Assembly: GCA_009928665.1 (NCBI GenBank) | Contig: SACF01000001.1 | Location: forward strand, 186,001 to 250,000 | DNA length: 64,000 bases | Reading direction: 5' to 3' | Source of the DNA: Alphaproteobacteria bacterium | GTDB taxonomy: Bacteria > Bacteroidota > Bacteroidia > Bacteroidales > FEN-979 | Shown here: positions 8,829 through 18,620 of the stretch, piece after piece | Layout of the letters: each line of letters begins with the position of its first letter | Position numbering within the stretch: the first letter of the stretch is position 1 | The notes under the pieces: model-generated | What the model was told of the DNA's origin: nothing | Seen by the model: only the letters and a program-made list of their open reading frames with translations | The model's database searches: none | Made by a program: the position numbers and the translations under genes

Positions 8829-9659
8829 TTACTCTGATTTAAATGATTTTTTTAATTCTTCCTTTTCTTTTCTCATTAGATCTACAACCACTTCAACATA
8901 TCCAAGACTATTAAAATCGGTAGAAAAGAGAATTCTGCCGGTGTTAAAATTTTCGTCGGGTGCAATAGAAAAATCGTCGATCGTTCCGATGAGTAATCCT
9001 TCTGGAAAAATATTCGAATTTCCACTGGTTATGATTGTATCACCTCTAACCATTACGATATGTTTAGGAATTTCCCTTACCTGACCTTTCCGGTAATTGC
9101 CCCCGGGCCATTCAACGTTGACCAATTGATCATTCTTCTTAAATTTTCCTGAAACATGGCTGTCTTTATTCAGCATTGACATGATCCAGCTAAAATGAGG
9201 TGAAACACCTACCACCTGACCTACCAGTTTGTTTCCGATTATCACACCCATATGGTTTTCTATTCCATGGAGGGCTCCTTTATTGATCATCAAGAAATTG
9301 TTTCGTTTATTGGTAGAATTGCTGATGACCTTGGCACTGATATATTTATACTCCAGTCGTACGACTGTATCTTTTTTATAAAATACATTCTGATCGGACT
9401 GATAAAATGCTTCGGGTATTCTTGAGTGAAGTTTTGCCATTTCTTCTATTAAAACCCGATTGGTCTTCTTCAGTGTAAAATATTCGGAAATGCCGTTGAA
9501 AACATTATTAACCGATCCGGAAAAGGCATTGGCTACGTTAAAAAGTGAACTTCCCTGGAAGTCGTTGTAATTAAAAAAAAGGATCAGGGAAGCCAGCTCC
9601 AGGATTAAAAAAAGGAAGTAAAAATATTGTTCACGTAGGAATATAAAAAGATTCCGCAT
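8829..9659 (-). CDS. mreC: Rod shape-determining protein MreC
   Basis: A 276-residue bitopic inner-membrane protein that links cytoplasmic MreB filaments to periplasmic wall synthases. It has one N-terminal membrane segment (about residues 12-30), a coiled-coil linker near residues 60-80, and the double beta-barrel region with the family signature KGALHGIENHMGVI and later IVTSGNSNIFPEGLLIGTI-like residues. It starts 8 nt after the mreB stop and is followed by mreD. Confidence 0.95.
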   Translation of the reverse strand: MRNLFIFLREQYFYFLFLILELASLILFFNYNDFQGSSLFNVANAFSGSVNNVFNGISEYFTLKKTNRVLIEEMAKLHSRIPEAFYQSDQNVFYKKDTVVRLEYKYISAKVISNSTNKRNNFLMINKGALHGIENHMGVIIGNKLVGQVVGVSPHFSWIMSMLNKDSHVSGKFKKNDQLVNVEWPGGNYRKGQVREIPKHIVMVRGDTIITSGNSNIFPEGLLIGTIDDFSIAPDENFNTGRILFSTDFNSLGYVEVVVDLMRKEKEELKKSFKSE

Positions 9660-9667
9660 TTGAGCCC

Positions 9668-10681
9668 TTACTTGATGAGGAAGGTAAATTTATCAAAATT
9701 CTTTAATGCGATTCCTGTTCCGCGGGCCACGGCACGGAGTGGATCTTCTGCCACATGAACTTTCAGTTTTGTTTTTAGATGGATTCGTTTATCAAGACCT
9801 CTCAGAAGAGCGCCGCCGCCAGTAAGATAAATTCCCGTCTCAAAAATATCAGAGGCCAGTTCCGGGGGGGTCATTTCAAGTGCATTCAGAACAGCTGCTT
9901 CAATTTTTGCGACGGATTTATCAAGAGAATGGGCAATTTCGGCATGATTAACAATAACTTCTTTGGGAATGCCCGTCAGCAGGTCACGACCATGTACCGG
10001 ATAGTCCGGAGGCGGATTATCGATATCTGACAAGGCAGCGCCCACTTCGATTTTTATTCTTTCAGCTGTACGTTCACCCACATTAATATTGTGTTGTTTG
10101 CGCATGTATTCTTCGATGTCGGCATTAAACTCATCGCCTGCAATCCGGATCGATTTATTGTTGACAATACCTCCGAGTGCAATCACTGCAATTTCGCTGG
10201 TTCCACCACCGATATCGATGACCATGTTGCCAACCGGTTCAAGAACATCGATACCAATTCCGATGGCAGCTGCCATTGGTTCATGAATCAGACGAACTTC
10301 TTTTGCTCCGGCTTGTTCGGCAGAGTCTTTTACCGCGCGTTCTTCCACTTCGGTTATTCCGGAAGGAATGCAGATTACCATTTTAAGTGCCGGCGGGAAC
10401 CAAGATTTCCGCAGTTCGATCATTTTTATCAATTCTCTGATCATGTGTTCGGCTGCCTGGAAATCAGCAATAACACCGCCACGAAGAGGACGGATGGTTT
10501 TAATATTTTCGTGTGTTTTTCCATGCATCATTTGGGCCTTTTTCCCAACAGCAATGATCTTTCCAGAACTACGTTCAATTGCAACAATAGAAGGTTCGTC
10601 AACGACAACCTTGTCATTATATATGATGATGGTATTGGCAGTACCTAAATCTATTGCTATTTCTTTGGTAAACAATCCCAT
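9668..10681 (-). CDS. mreB: Rod shape-determining protein MreB
   Basis: The bacterial actin that organises lateral cell-wall growth, indicating a rod-shaped cell. At 337 residues it has the normal length. The actin-fold nucleotide motifs are visible: IAIDLGTANT (phosphate 1) near residue 10, VIDIGGGTSEIAVI (phosphate 2) near 160, and YLTGGGALLRGLD (adenosine) near 290. The membrane-binding N-terminus MGLFTKEI is typical. It sits 11 nt after purH, an arrangement common in Bacteroidota. Confidence 0.98.
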   Translation of the reverse strand: MGLFTKEIAIDLGTANTIIIYNDKVVVDEPSIVAIERSSGKIIAVGKKAQMMHGKTHENIKTIRPLRGGVIADFQAAEHMIRELIKMIELRKSWFPPALKMVICIPSGITEVEERAVKDSAEQAGAKEVRLIHEPMAAAIGIGIDVLEPVGNMVIDIGGGTSEIAVIALGGIVNNKSIRIAGDEFNADIEEYMRKQHNINVGERTAERIKIEVGAALSDIDNPPPDYPVHGRDLLTGIPKEVIVNHAEIAHSLDKSVAKIEAAVLNALEMTPPELASDIFETGIYLTGGGALLRGLDKRIHLKTKLKVHVAEDPLRAVARGTGIALKNFDKFTFLIK

Positions 10682-10692
10682 AAGTTAAATTT

Positions 10693-12219
10693 TTAATGTT
10701 TGAAATGGCGAACACCGGTGAAAACCATGGCCATCCCATGTGCGTTGCAAAAATTAATTGAATCAGCATCTCTTATCGAACCACCTGGTTGGATCACGGC
10801 TGTTACACCAGCATTATGTGCAAATTCCACGGAGTCGGCAAAAGGGAAGAAAGCATCAGAAGCCATGATGGATCCTTCGGTGTCAAATCCAAAAGTACGG
10901 GCTTTTAAGATGGCCTGTTTCAAGGCGTCAACCCGGGAGGTTTGGCCCATGCCACATCCGATGAGCTGATGGTTTTTTACAAGAACTATTGTATTGGATT
11001 TCAAATGTTTAACAACTTTATTTGCAAAAATAAGTTCATTTGTTTCATTCTTATCCGGTTTTCGTTCCGTTACATACTGAAAATCACTCAAATTCTCGGT
11101 TTTCAAATCTTTTTCCTGAAACAGCACTCCATTCAAGGATGATTTAAATTGCGTATTGGAGAAATCGAATGAATTTTTTTGCAAAATTATTCTATTTTTC
11201 TTTGTTTTCAGATGTTCCAATGAACCCGAATCGAAATCGTCAGCAATGAGGATTTCGAAGAATAATTTATCGATTTCATCAGCTGTGTCCGGATTAATCT
11301 TTTGGTTGGTAATAATAATACCGCCATAAGCAGAAGCCGGGTCACAAGCAAGTGCATCCAGATAGGCCTGTTTTAGCGTTGATCGCGAAGCAATTCCACA
11401 GGGATTTGTATGTTTGATGATCGCGACTGTCGGGTCAGAGAATTCTTTGATCAGGTTAATTGCCGCATCAACATCCACCAGGTTATTGTATGATAATTCT
11501 TTCCCGTGCAGTTGTTTGAACACCAGATTTAAATCACCGAAAAAAGAGGCATTTTGATGCGGATTTTCGCCATAGCGTAACGACCTGGCAACGGGTACAC
11601 TTTGTTTAAAAACATTAAGTTTTGCAAATTGGTTAAAGTATTTAAATATCTGGGTATCGTAGTGTGAAGAAATGTCAAACGCTTTAGCAGCAAAGTATCT
11701 GCGTTCCTGTAAGGTAGTAAATCCGCTATTATTCACAAGAATTTCCATCAGGGGCTGATACTCACTGGCTGAAGGGATAACAACCACATGGCTGAAGTTC
11801 TTTGCGGCGGCTCTGATCAGGGATATTCCTCCGATATCAATTTTTTCAATAATCTCATTCTGATCTGTGGTTGTTGACGCCGTTTTTTCGAATGGGTAGA
11901 GATCAACAACAACCAGGTCGACGGAAGGTATTTCATATTTATCCATGTCGTTGACATCAGACAAAAGTTCGCGTCGCCATAAAATTCCGCCAAAAATTTT
12001 CGGGTGAAGCGTTTTTACCCGACCACCTAATATGGAAGGGTAGGATGTGATTGATTCGACAGACAGGGCGTGGATATTATTCTGTGTTAAAAAATCGTAC
12101 GTTCCTCCTGTTGAAATAATCTCTATTCCAAATGATTCCAATAGTCTGGAGAGTTCCAGAATTCCATCCTTATTATAGACAGAAATCAATGCAGATTTTA
12201 TTTTAATCCGGTCGGTCAT
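10693..12219 (-). CDS. purH: Bifunctional AICAR transformylase / IMP cyclohydrolase
   Basis: PurH performs the last two steps of IMP synthesis, formylating AICAR with 10-formyl-THF and closing the ring. At 508 residues the length is standard. The N-terminal cyclohydrolase domain begins KSALISVYNKDGI and contains the MGS-like STGGTYDFL. The C-terminal transformylase shows LRYGENPHQNASF, the KHTNPCGIA active-site motif and IIQPGGSIRD. It leads the minus-strand group purH-mreBCD. Confidence 0.97.
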   Translation of the reverse strand: MTDRIKIKSALISVYNKDGILELSRLLESFGIEIISTGGTYDFLTQNNIHALSVESITSYPSILGGRVKTLHPKIFGGILWRRELLSDVNDMDKYEIPSVDLVVVDLYPFEKTASTTTDQNEIIEKIDIGGISLIRAAAKNFSHVVVIPSASEYQPLMEILVNNSGFTTLQERRYFAAKAFDISSHYDTQIFKYFNQFAKLNVFKQSVPVARSLRYGENPHQNASFFGDLNLVFKQLHGKELSYNNLVDVDAAINLIKEFSDPTVAIIKHTNPCGIASRSTLKQAYLDALACDPASAYGGIIITNQKINPDTADEIDKLFFEILIADDFDSGSLEHLKTKKNRIILQKNSFDFSNTQFKSSLNGVLFQEKDLKTENLSDFQYVTERKPDKNETNELIFANKVVKHLKSNTIVLVKNHQLIGCGMGQTSRVDALKQAILKARTFGFDTEGSIMASDAFFPFADSVEFAHNAGVTAVIQPGGSIRDADSINFCNAHGMAMVFTGVRHFKH

Positions 12220-12363
12220 GGTTTTTGTTTTGTAACGATAATTTCCTTTCTGCGTCTAAAGATTCATCTATTTCATGCGTTGCAATGATACCAAAAAATA
12301 CCGGATCAAACAACCAAAGGGGTCATATTCAGGATTAAATATTACTTTTACGCTTTCAATACC

Positions 12364-13626
12364 ATGGAACAAAGGTCGAAAATGATTTTAATCCTCAGGT
12401 TGATCCGGGAGAGTATTGTTTTAGCTTTTCAAGAGATTGTTGTCAATAAAGTAAGAACGATTCTTTCACTCCTGGGGATCACAATCGGGATTTTTTGTGT
12501 AATTTCTGTTTTTACCGTATTTGATTCCATGGAGAATGCCATCAGGAAAAGCATTGCATCGCTGGGCAGTAATGTATTATACATTCAAAAATGGCCCTGG
12601 TCGATGGGTAGTGATTACCCCTGGTGGAAATATTGGCAGCGACCGGAGCCCACCCTGAGCGACATGCATGAAGTTGAGAAAAGATCGAACCTTGCCGATG
12701 CTGTTTCATTTATGGTACAAGTTAATAAGACCGTAAAGTACCAGAATAATTATGTTGAAAATGTCGGGGTGCTAGGCATATCGCATGATTTTGACAAGGT
12801 TTGGAAGTTTGAATTATCAGAAGGTCGTTACTTTTCTTCAACGGAATCAGTCAGTGGGAGGAGTATTGCCATTATAGGGGCTGATATATCAACAAATTTA
12901 TTCCCGGGTGGTGATCCTATCGGGAAGAAAATCAAAATTTTCGGTCGGAATATTGAAGTGATCGGAATTATAACAAAGGAAGGGGAAGACTTTTTTGGAA
13001 ATTCTAATGACAATGTCGTTTATTTACCAATTAACTATTTCAAGACCCTTATTGATTTACGTGATCTTGGTTCAACCATAATCGTGAAGGCTAAACCATC
13101 TGTTACAAATGAAGAATTGCGTGATGAGCTAACCGGAATTATGCGGTCAATCCGTAAACTTAAACCTTCGGCCGAAGACAATTTTGCCATCAATGAAACT
13201 GACATTATATCGAAAGGGTTTGAAAGTCTTTTCGGAGTTATTGCTGTTGTCGGTTGGATTATTGGTGGTTTTTCGTTGCTTGTGGGTGGTTTTGGTATCG
13301 CAAATATCATGTTCGTGTCGGTAAAGGAACGAACCAACATTATCGGAATCCAAAAGGCCCTCGGTGCAAAGAATTACTTTGTTTTACTTCAGTTTTTATT
13401 TGAAGCTGTCTTTCTCTCTTTAATCGGAGGGGTTCTTGGCCTTTTAATCATCCTGGCCATGACCCTGATTATTTCAAATACAACTGATTTCACCCTTGTT
13501 TTAACAGAGGGAAATATTTTATTGGGAATCGGAGTATCCGCTTTAATTGGATTGGTATCGGGTATCGTTCCGGCCTTTACCGCGGCAAAGCTTGATCCTG
13601 TAGAGGCAATGCGAACGGGGATGTAG
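12364..13626 (+). CDS. ABC transporter permease, MacB/FtsX type
   Basis: A 420-residue permease with an N-terminal membrane helix (VRTILSLLGITIGIFCVISVF, about residues 30-50), a periplasmic MacB-PCD-like domain to about 290, then three C-terminal FtsX-type helices. The last part contains ERTNIIGIQKALGAKN and AAKLDPVEAMRTGM, a hallmark of the family. Such permeases work with a LolD/MacB-like ATPase to move lipoproteins, peptides or drugs out of the cytoplasmic membrane. No ATPase gene adjoins it, so its partner must be elsewhere. It ends 2 bp before the converging ferritin-like gene. ATG 12364 or the later ATG before ILILRLI could be the start. Confidence 0.88.
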   Translation: MEQRSKMILILRLIRESIVLAFQEIVVNKVRTILSLLGITIGIFCVISVFTVFDSMENAIRKSIASLGSNVLYIQKWPWSMGSDYPWWKYWQRPEPTLSDMHEVEKRSNLADAVSFMVQVNKTVKYQNNYVENVGVLGISHDFDKVWKFELSEGRYFSSTESVSGRSIAIIGADISTNLFPGGDPIGKKIKIFGRNIEVIGIITKEGEDFFGNSNDNVVYLPINYFKTLIDLRDLGSTIIVKAKPSVTNEELRDELTGIMRSIRKLKPSAEDNFAINETDIISKGFESLFGVIAVVGWIIGGFSLLVGGFGIANIMFVSVKERTNIIGIQKALGAKNYFVLLQFLFEAVFLSLIGGVLGLLIILAMTLIISNTTDFTLVLTEGNILLGIGVSALIGLVSGIVPAFTAAKLDPVEAMRTGM

Positions 13627-13628
13627 GG

Positions 13629-14132
13629 TTAAAAGGGCCAGAACTGGTTATCGTTCCAAATTCGTTCTTTTAATTCATTATCCATTTCGCTAAGAATTCG
13701 GAGATGCCCTTTTTCCCAGTCAGAAAGCCACAAATAAAGGGCTTTTTCATTGGGATCAGTGGATATTTCAGCTCTTTTCCCGTACACCTCGATTGCTCTC
13801 TTTTCAAAATCGATTGCAGCAGAGATTGCGGCGGCTTCGAATCCTGCCGCTGAAATTTTATTTTTCATCTCTTCTGTCAGGATTAAAGAGGCGAATCTTT
13901 CATTTTCCAAGTTTGGCAGATCCACTTTTTTGAATTCCTGTTCCTTTTCAAACGATAGATACTGTTCAGATAAAAATTTCACATGTTTCGTCTCTTCTTC
14001 TGCCATGGTAAGAAAAATATGCCGGATTTCAGGATCAGAGGATTGTTCGGCAACATTATTGTAAAATGAATAGCCTCTTTTTTCCATCAGAATGGCCATT
14101 TTTAGAATTTCTAAAGGATTTTGTGCTTCCAT
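13629..14132 (-). CDS. Ferritin-like / rubrerythrin diiron protein
   Basis: A 167-residue four-helix protein with the spaced ligands of the rubrerythrin ferritin-like domain: E in MEKRGYSFY, EEETKH in helix 2, E in DFEKRAIEVY, and E..H in DWEKGHLRIL. There is no C-terminal rubredoxin domain, so this is the short type. It probably handles peroxide or iron in an anaerobe; the substrate cannot be told from sequence. It lies 41 nt downstream of udk on the same strand. Confidence 0.85.
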   Translation of the reverse strand: MEAQNPLEILKMAILMEKRGYSFYNNVAEQSSDPEIRHIFLTMAEEETKHVKFLSEQYLSFEKEQEFKKVDLPNLENERFASLILTEEMKNKISAAGFEAAAISAAIDFEKRAIEVYGKRAEISTDPNEKALYLWLSDWEKGHLRILSEMDNELKERIWNDNQFWPF

Positions 14133-14173
14133 AGTATCTGTTTTTAGAGACCAAACTTAAAAAAATTCAGGAG

Positions 14174-14818
14174 TTATTTTGTTACGGGCTGATCAGTTTT
14201 TTTATTTTCCAACGTAATATAGGCTTTTATTCGCGATGACAGGATATCAATAGCGACTTTATTCTGTCCACCCTGCGGCACGATAATGTCGGCATATCGT
14301 TTGGTTGGTTCAATAAACTGCAGGTGCATGGGTTTAACAAAGTTTTCATAATGCTCAAGAACCTGTTGGAAAGAACGTCCACGTTCTTCGAGATCACGCC
14401 ATATAATTCTCATCAATCGATCATCTCCATCGGCATCAACAAATACCTTTATATCCATTTTTTTACGAAGTCTCGGATTGGTGAGTATCAAAATGCCTTC
14501 GATGATTATTACCTGTGATGGTTCAACGGTTATGGTTTCTTTCGATCTGGCACATGTCACATAGGAATATATCGGCATTTCAATTGGTTTACCTGTTTTC
14601 AGAAATTCCAATTGATTGATTAAAAGATTCCATTCAATAGAGGTGGGGTGATCGAAGTTTATCTTTGCGCGTTCGGAGGCAGTTTTATGGCCGTTATCCT
14701 TGTAATAGGCATCCTGGGGAATGATTGTAACGGCATCTTTTGGTAAGAGCCTGGTTACCTGTTTAACGACTGTTGATTTTCCGGAGCCGGAGCCACCGGC
14801 AATTCCTATGATCAGCAT
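14174..14818 (-). CDS. udk: Uridine kinase
   Basis: Phosphorylates uridine and cytidine for pyrimidine salvage. The 214-residue protein begins with the P-loop GIAGGSGSGKST, followed by IIPQDAYYKDNGH and the NFDHP substrate-binding motif, and VFVDADGDDRLMRIIWRDLEERGR near residue 130. The C-terminal KRYADIIVPQGGQN is typical. It starts 4 nt after the oadB stop, so it is probably co-transcribed with the decarboxylase operon although the functions are unrelated. Confidence 0.96.
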   Translation of the reverse strand: MLIIGIAGGSGSGKSTVVKQVTRLLPKDAVTIIPQDAYYKDNGHKTASERAKINFDHPTSIEWNLLINQLEFLKTGKPIEMPIYSYVTCARSKETITVEPSQVIIIEGILILTNPRLRKKMDIKVFVDADGDDRLMRIIWRDLEERGRSFQQVLEHYENFVKPMHLQFIEPTKRYADIIVPQGGQNKVAIDILSSRIKAYITLENKKTDQPVTK

Positions 14819-14822
14819 ATAT

Positions 14823-16181
14823 CTACATCATGTAGGCTAATAAAATACCCGCTGCTACGGCAGATCCGATAACTCCAGCCACGTTGGGAGCCATAGCATG
14901 CATCAGGAGGTGATTGGAAGGGTCAAACCTCAAGCCTTCCATTTGAGATACCCTTGCCGAATCAGGAACGGCCGAAACGCCGGCGGATCCAATTAATGGA
15001 TTGATTTTGTCATCAGGTTTCAGGAACAGGTTCATAAATTTTGCGAACAAAATGCCTCCTGTGGTTGCTATCATAAATGAAAAGGCCCCAAGAACAAAAA
15101 TCAGAATGGATTGTGGAGAGAGAAAGATATCAGCCTGTGTACTTGCACCAACCGTCAATCCAATCAAAATAGTTACAATATCTATTAATGGGTTGCTTGC
15201 GGTATTAGCCAGACGTTTGGTGACGCCCGATTCTTTAAGGATGTTCCCGAAGAAGAGCATACCTAATAACGGTAGGGCGCTTGGTGCGATAAATGTCGTA
15301 AATATCAATCCAATTATCGGAAAAATTACTTTCTCTCTTTTTGAAACCTGGCGTGGGGGTTTCATCCGGATCAGTTTTTCTTTTTTAGTAGTCAGCAATC
15401 GCATAATAGGCGGCTGGATCACGGGAACAAGGGCCATGTATGAATAGGCTGCGATTGCGATAGGACCGATCAGGTTTTTTACTACTTCGCCATTGGGAAG
15501 AATGTTAATCCCGTTGGCAAGTTTGGACGAAAGGAAGATGGCGGTCGGCCCATCGGCCCCTCCGATAATCCCGATTGCGGCGGCTTCGGGAGGATAAAAG
15601 CCGAGAACCAGAGCTCCCAGAAAGGTCACGAAGATACCCAGTTGCGCGGCAGCGCCAAGAAGGATCAATTTTGGGTTCGAAATAAGAGAGGAGAAATCGG
15701 TCATTGCCCCGATACCTAAAAAGATCAGGGGTGGATAAATTCCTTTGATAACGCCAAAATAAAGATAGTTCAGCACACTTCCCTGTTCATAAATACCGAT
15801 CTGTAAGTTGGCATCATGAAGAAATGGTATATTCCCAATAATGATTCCGGTTCCAATGGGAACAAGGAGCAAGGGTTCATATTCATAGCGGATTGCCAGA
15901 AAAATAAAAACAATACCCACCAGTATCATTATCAGGTTCCCCCATATAGCATTGGAAAATCCGGTATATTCCCAGAATTTTTCAAGTCCGCCACTCGCAC
16001 CATCCGGAACGGCTGATGCTGGGCTGGTTGTTGCGACGGAGAGGCTTGTGGTGGAAGCATTTACGCCGGAAGCGGGAAAGAGCATGGGTTTAATCACAAA
16101 GAGCAGGAGAATAATCCCAAAAACAATCAACAATTTATTGATACCCGGTTTATCTTGCAGGGTAAATTTTCGGCTTTTCAT
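14823..16181 (-). CDS. Sodium-pumping decarboxylase beta subunit (OadB/MmdB family)
   Basis: The membrane subunit that decarboxylates carboxybiotin and couples this to export of Na+. The 452-residue protein has about ten hydrophobic segments. Family motifs are IGGADGPTAIFLSSKLA near residue 205, the GLTVGASTQAD segment near 335, and SAGVSAVPDSARV near 395. The N-terminal 60 residues, with an extra membrane helix and a Ser/Thr/Ala-rich loop, are longer than in the shortest homologs. It follows the biotin carrier by 12 nt and completes the set alpha-delta-carrier-beta. Confidence 0.94.
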   Translation of the reverse strand: MKSRKFTLQDKPGINKLLIVFGIILLLFVIKPMLFPASGVNASTTSLSVATTSPASAVPDGASGGLEKFWEYTGFSNAIWGNLIMILVGIVFIFLAIRYEYEPLLLVPIGTGIIIGNIPFLHDANLQIGIYEQGSVLNYLYFGVIKGIYPPLIFLGIGAMTDFSSLISNPKLILLGAAAQLGIFVTFLGALVLGFYPPEAAAIGIIGGADGPTAIFLSSKLANGINILPNGEVVKNLIGPIAIAAYSYMALVPVIQPPIMRLLTTKKEKLIRMKPPRQVSKREKVIFPIIGLIFTTFIAPSALPLLGMLFFGNILKESGVTKRLANTASNPLIDIVTILIGLTVGASTQADIFLSPQSILIFVLGAFSFMIATTGGILFAKFMNLFLKPDDKINPLIGSAGVSAVPDSARVSQMEGLRFDPSNHLLMHAMAPNVAGVIGSAVAAGILLAYMM

Positions 16182-16193
16182 GATCAGCGGGAA

Positions 16194-16625
16194 TTAATCA
16201 ATTTCGACAAGGATATCATTCTGAAGCACTGTATCTCCTGGTTTGACCAATACAGATTTAACGATTCCGGCTTTTTCGGCCAGTACATTATTTTCCATTT
16301 TCATGGCTTCCATGGTCAGTAATTTCTGTCCCATTGAGACTTTATCCCCTTCTTTAACCAGAACACTTATGATGGTTCCCGGAAGCGGCGACTTGACTGC
16401 CATATTTGTGGTTTTTGAAGAAACTTTCGGGATCCGGGTTTCTTTTCCTTTGGGGGGCGGGGCTTCGGCCCGTACTAATGTCGGGGTTTTTGTCATTTTG
16501 AGATCACGGTGTATTTCGACATCATAGGGCGTTCCATTGACTTCAACTTTGGCAATATTTTCCTCGAAGCCCTGAATTTCGACTTCATAAACATTACCAT
16601 TAATAGTAAATTTAAATTTTTTCAT
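16194..16625 (-). CDS. Biotin carboxyl carrier subunit
   Basis: The mobile carrier that takes CO2 from the carboxyltransferase to the beta subunit. The 143-residue protein has an N-terminal MKKFKFTINGNVYEVEI stretch shared by these carriers, a Pro/Lys-rich linker (about 45-70) and a C-terminal biotinyl domain with the EAMKMEN motif; Lys109 is the biotinylation site. This layout is that of MmdC and OadA C-terminal carriers, not of AccB. It sits between the delta and beta subunit genes. Confidence 0.95.
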   Translation of the reverse strand: MKKFKFTINGNVYEVEIQGFEENIAKVEVNGTPYDVEIHRDLKMTKTPTLVRAEAPPPKGKETRIPKVSSKTTNMAVKSPLPGTIISVLVKEGDKVSMGQKLLTMEAMKMENNVLAEKAGIVKSVLVKPGDTVLQNDILVEID

Positions 16626-16652
16626 TTCTATTTCTTTAACAAGTTAGATCGA

Positions 16653-17030
16653 TCATCCACGTTTTGAAAAATTCATAACCCCATAAATTTTTGAGCTCCA
16701 GGGCGAATAATTTCTGGACACTTTTTTAACGGTCATCACATATTTCTCTTCATCGTGCATTTCCGTAAAAAACAAGTACAATGCGGTACAAATGGCTGCA
16801 TTTTCATCAGCGCTCAGGGAAATGACCGGGGTTTTCCCGACAGGTCCTGATTCCTGTTTTGTTTTTTGTATTTTAAGGCGAATGAAGAAATTCTGGAGTA
16901 TGGCAATTCTGTTAATAACCAGTACCAGCGCAGCCAAGGCAATAAAAACAACAACACAACCTACCATGGTTATCAGGAGCGCATGCTCATCAATATTTGA
17001 AAAATTAAAAGTGATCTGATTTACAATCAT
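16653..17030 (-). CDS. Decarboxylase gamma/delta subunit (OadG family)
   Basis: A 125-residue protein with one membrane helix (about residues 17-42), a basic linker and a C-terminal cytoplasmic part, ending NYSPWSSKIYGVMNF. OadG-family subunits hold the soluble carboxyltransferase to the membrane beta subunit and help assembly. The identity depends on size, topology and position between mmdA and the biotin carrier. Confidence 0.85.
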   Translation of the reverse strand: MIVNQITFNFSNIDEHALLITMVGCVVVFIALAALVLVINRIAILQNFFIRLKIQKTKQESGPVGKTPVISLSADENAAICTALYLFFTEMHDEEKYVMTVKKVSRNYSPWSSKIYGVMNFSKRG

Positions 17031-17049
17031 TTTAATGATTTTTTAGTAT

Positions 17050-18609
17050 TTATAAGGGAATATTGCTGTGTTTTTTGGGAGGCAGAGAATCTTTCTTTGT
17101 TTGCAAAGTTTGCAATGCTCTGATGATACGGAATCTGGTGTTTCGTGGTTCAATTACATCATCGATGAAGCCGTAACGCGCGGCATCATATGGATTGGCA
17201 AATTTTGTTTTATACTCTATTTCCTTTTCCGTGACATATTTTACTTTTTCGCGGGCATCCTGGATTTCAGCGATTTTTCTTCCTTCCAGAATTTCAATTG
17301 CACCCTTTGGGCCCATGACGGCAATTTCAGCCGAAGGCCAGGCATAATTCATATCTGCTCTGAGTTGTTTACAACCCATGACATCGTGAGCGCCCCCGTA
17401 AGATTTTCGGATTGTAATGGTAATCTTGGGTACTGTTGCTTCACCATAGGCAAAGAGGAGTTTAGCGCCATGTATAATAATTCCGCCATATTCCTGCGAA
17501 CTTCCGGGGAGAAATCCGGGAACATCAACCAGGGTTATAATCGGGACGTTAAATGCATCGCAGAATCTGACGAATCGCGCACCCTTTCTCGAGGCTTCAA
17601 TATCGAGTACGCCGGCCAGAAAATTTGGCTGATTTGCAACTATTCCGCAGGGGATGCCGTTAAACTTTGCAAATCCCACAACGATATTTTTAGCATAATG
17701 TTGGTGTATTTCGAGAAATTGCTGATTATCAACAATTCGATAGATAATATCTTTTACATCATAGGGTTGATTGGGATTGGAAGGAACAATTTCATTGAGG
17801 GAATCTTCAATCCGGTCGATCGGATCTGTACATTCAGTGGCAATCGGGTCCTCAAGGTTGTTCTGTGGAAGATACTCGAGCAGTTTCCGGATCAGAAGCA
17901 GCCCTTCATCTTCGCTTTCTGTGCGAAAATGGGCAACTCCGGATTTTGTGGAATGGATGGATGCGCCGCCCAGATCTTCGGTAGTAATATCTTCGCCTGT
18001 TACTGTTTTGGTAACTTTAGGACCTGTGACGAACATATAGCTTGAATCTTCGCTCATGATTACGAAGTCGGTCAATGCCGGAGAGTAAACCGCACCACCG
18101 GCACAGGGGCCAAAAATGGCTGAAATCTGTGGAACGACTCCCGAGGCGGCTATGTTACGCATAAATATTTCAGCATAGCCGGCCAGTGAATTCACCCCTT
18201 CCTGAATTCTGGCTCCGCCACTATCATTAATTCCAATTACAGGCGCCCCGACTTTCATGGCCTGATCCATTACCTTACATATTTTTCGTGCAAAGGTTTC
18301 AGAAAGAGAGCCACCAAACACGGTAAAATCCTGTGAAAAAACAAAGACAACCCTTCCGTCGATAGTACCCCGTCCCGTGACAACACCATCGCCGAGATAA
18401 TGTTCTTTTTCCAGTCCAAAATCTGTACATCGGTGTGTAACAAACATGTCGTATTCTTCAAAACTACCTTCATCAAGCAGTTTTTCAATACGTTCACGGG
18501 CAGTCAGTTTTCCTTTTTTATGTTGGGATTTTATGCGATCCTCACCTCCGCCTAATTTGGCTTTTTCGCGTTTTTCAAGTAATTCCGTTATTTTATTTTC
18601 GAGTGCCAT
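17050..18609 (-). CDS. mmdA: Methylmalonyl-CoA decarboxylase alpha subunit (acyl-CoA carboxyltransferase)
   Basis: The cytoplasmic carboxyltransferase moves CO2 from methylmalonyl-CoA to biotin. At 519 residues it has the full two-crotonase-domain length: the N-terminal half has [19 protein letters not shown] and [14 protein letters not shown], and the C-terminal half has [30 protein letters not shown] (each a known signature). The related propionyl-CoA carboxylase beta chain has the same fold, so substrate is inferred from the adjoining epimerase and the Na+-pump subunits rather than from this sequence alone. It starts 11 nt after mce ends. Confidence 0.93.
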   Translation of the reverse strand: MALENKITELLEKREKAKLGGGEDRIKSQHKKGKLTARERIEKLLDEGSFEEYDMFVTHRCTDFGLEKEHYLGDGVVTGRGTIDGRVVFVFSQDFTVFGGSLSETFARKICKVMDQAMKVGAPVIGINDSGGARIQEGVNSLAGYAEIFMRNIAASGVVPQISAIFGPCAGGAVYSPALTDFVIMSEDSSYMFVTGPKVTKTVTGEDITTEDLGGASIHSTKSGVAHFRTESEDEGLLLIRKLLEYLPQNNLEDPIATECTDPIDRIEDSLNEIVPSNPNQPYDVKDIIYRIVDNQQFLEIHQHYAKNIVVGFAKFNGIPCGIVANQPNFLAGVLDIEASRKGARFVRFCDAFNVPIITLVDVPGFLPGSSQEYGGIIIHGAKLLFAYGEATVPKITITIRKSYGGAHDVMGCKQLRADMNYAWPSAEIAVMGPKGAIEILEGRKIAEIQDAREKVKYVTEKEIEYKTKFANPYDAARYGFIDDVIEPRNTRFRIIRALQTLQTKKDSLPPKKHSNIPL

Positions 18610-18620
18610 TTGATTGGGTT

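Noticed and set aside
10091..10648. A 185-codon open frame on the plus strand inside mreB
   Set aside because: It is antisense to the clear mreB coding frame, has Cys- and His-rich composition without family motifs, and follows from codon bias on the other strand.
17068..18045. A 325-codon open frame antisense to mmdA
   Set aside because: mmdA on the minus strand has full conserved motifs throughout; the antisense product is Phe/Cys-rich with no recognisable domain.
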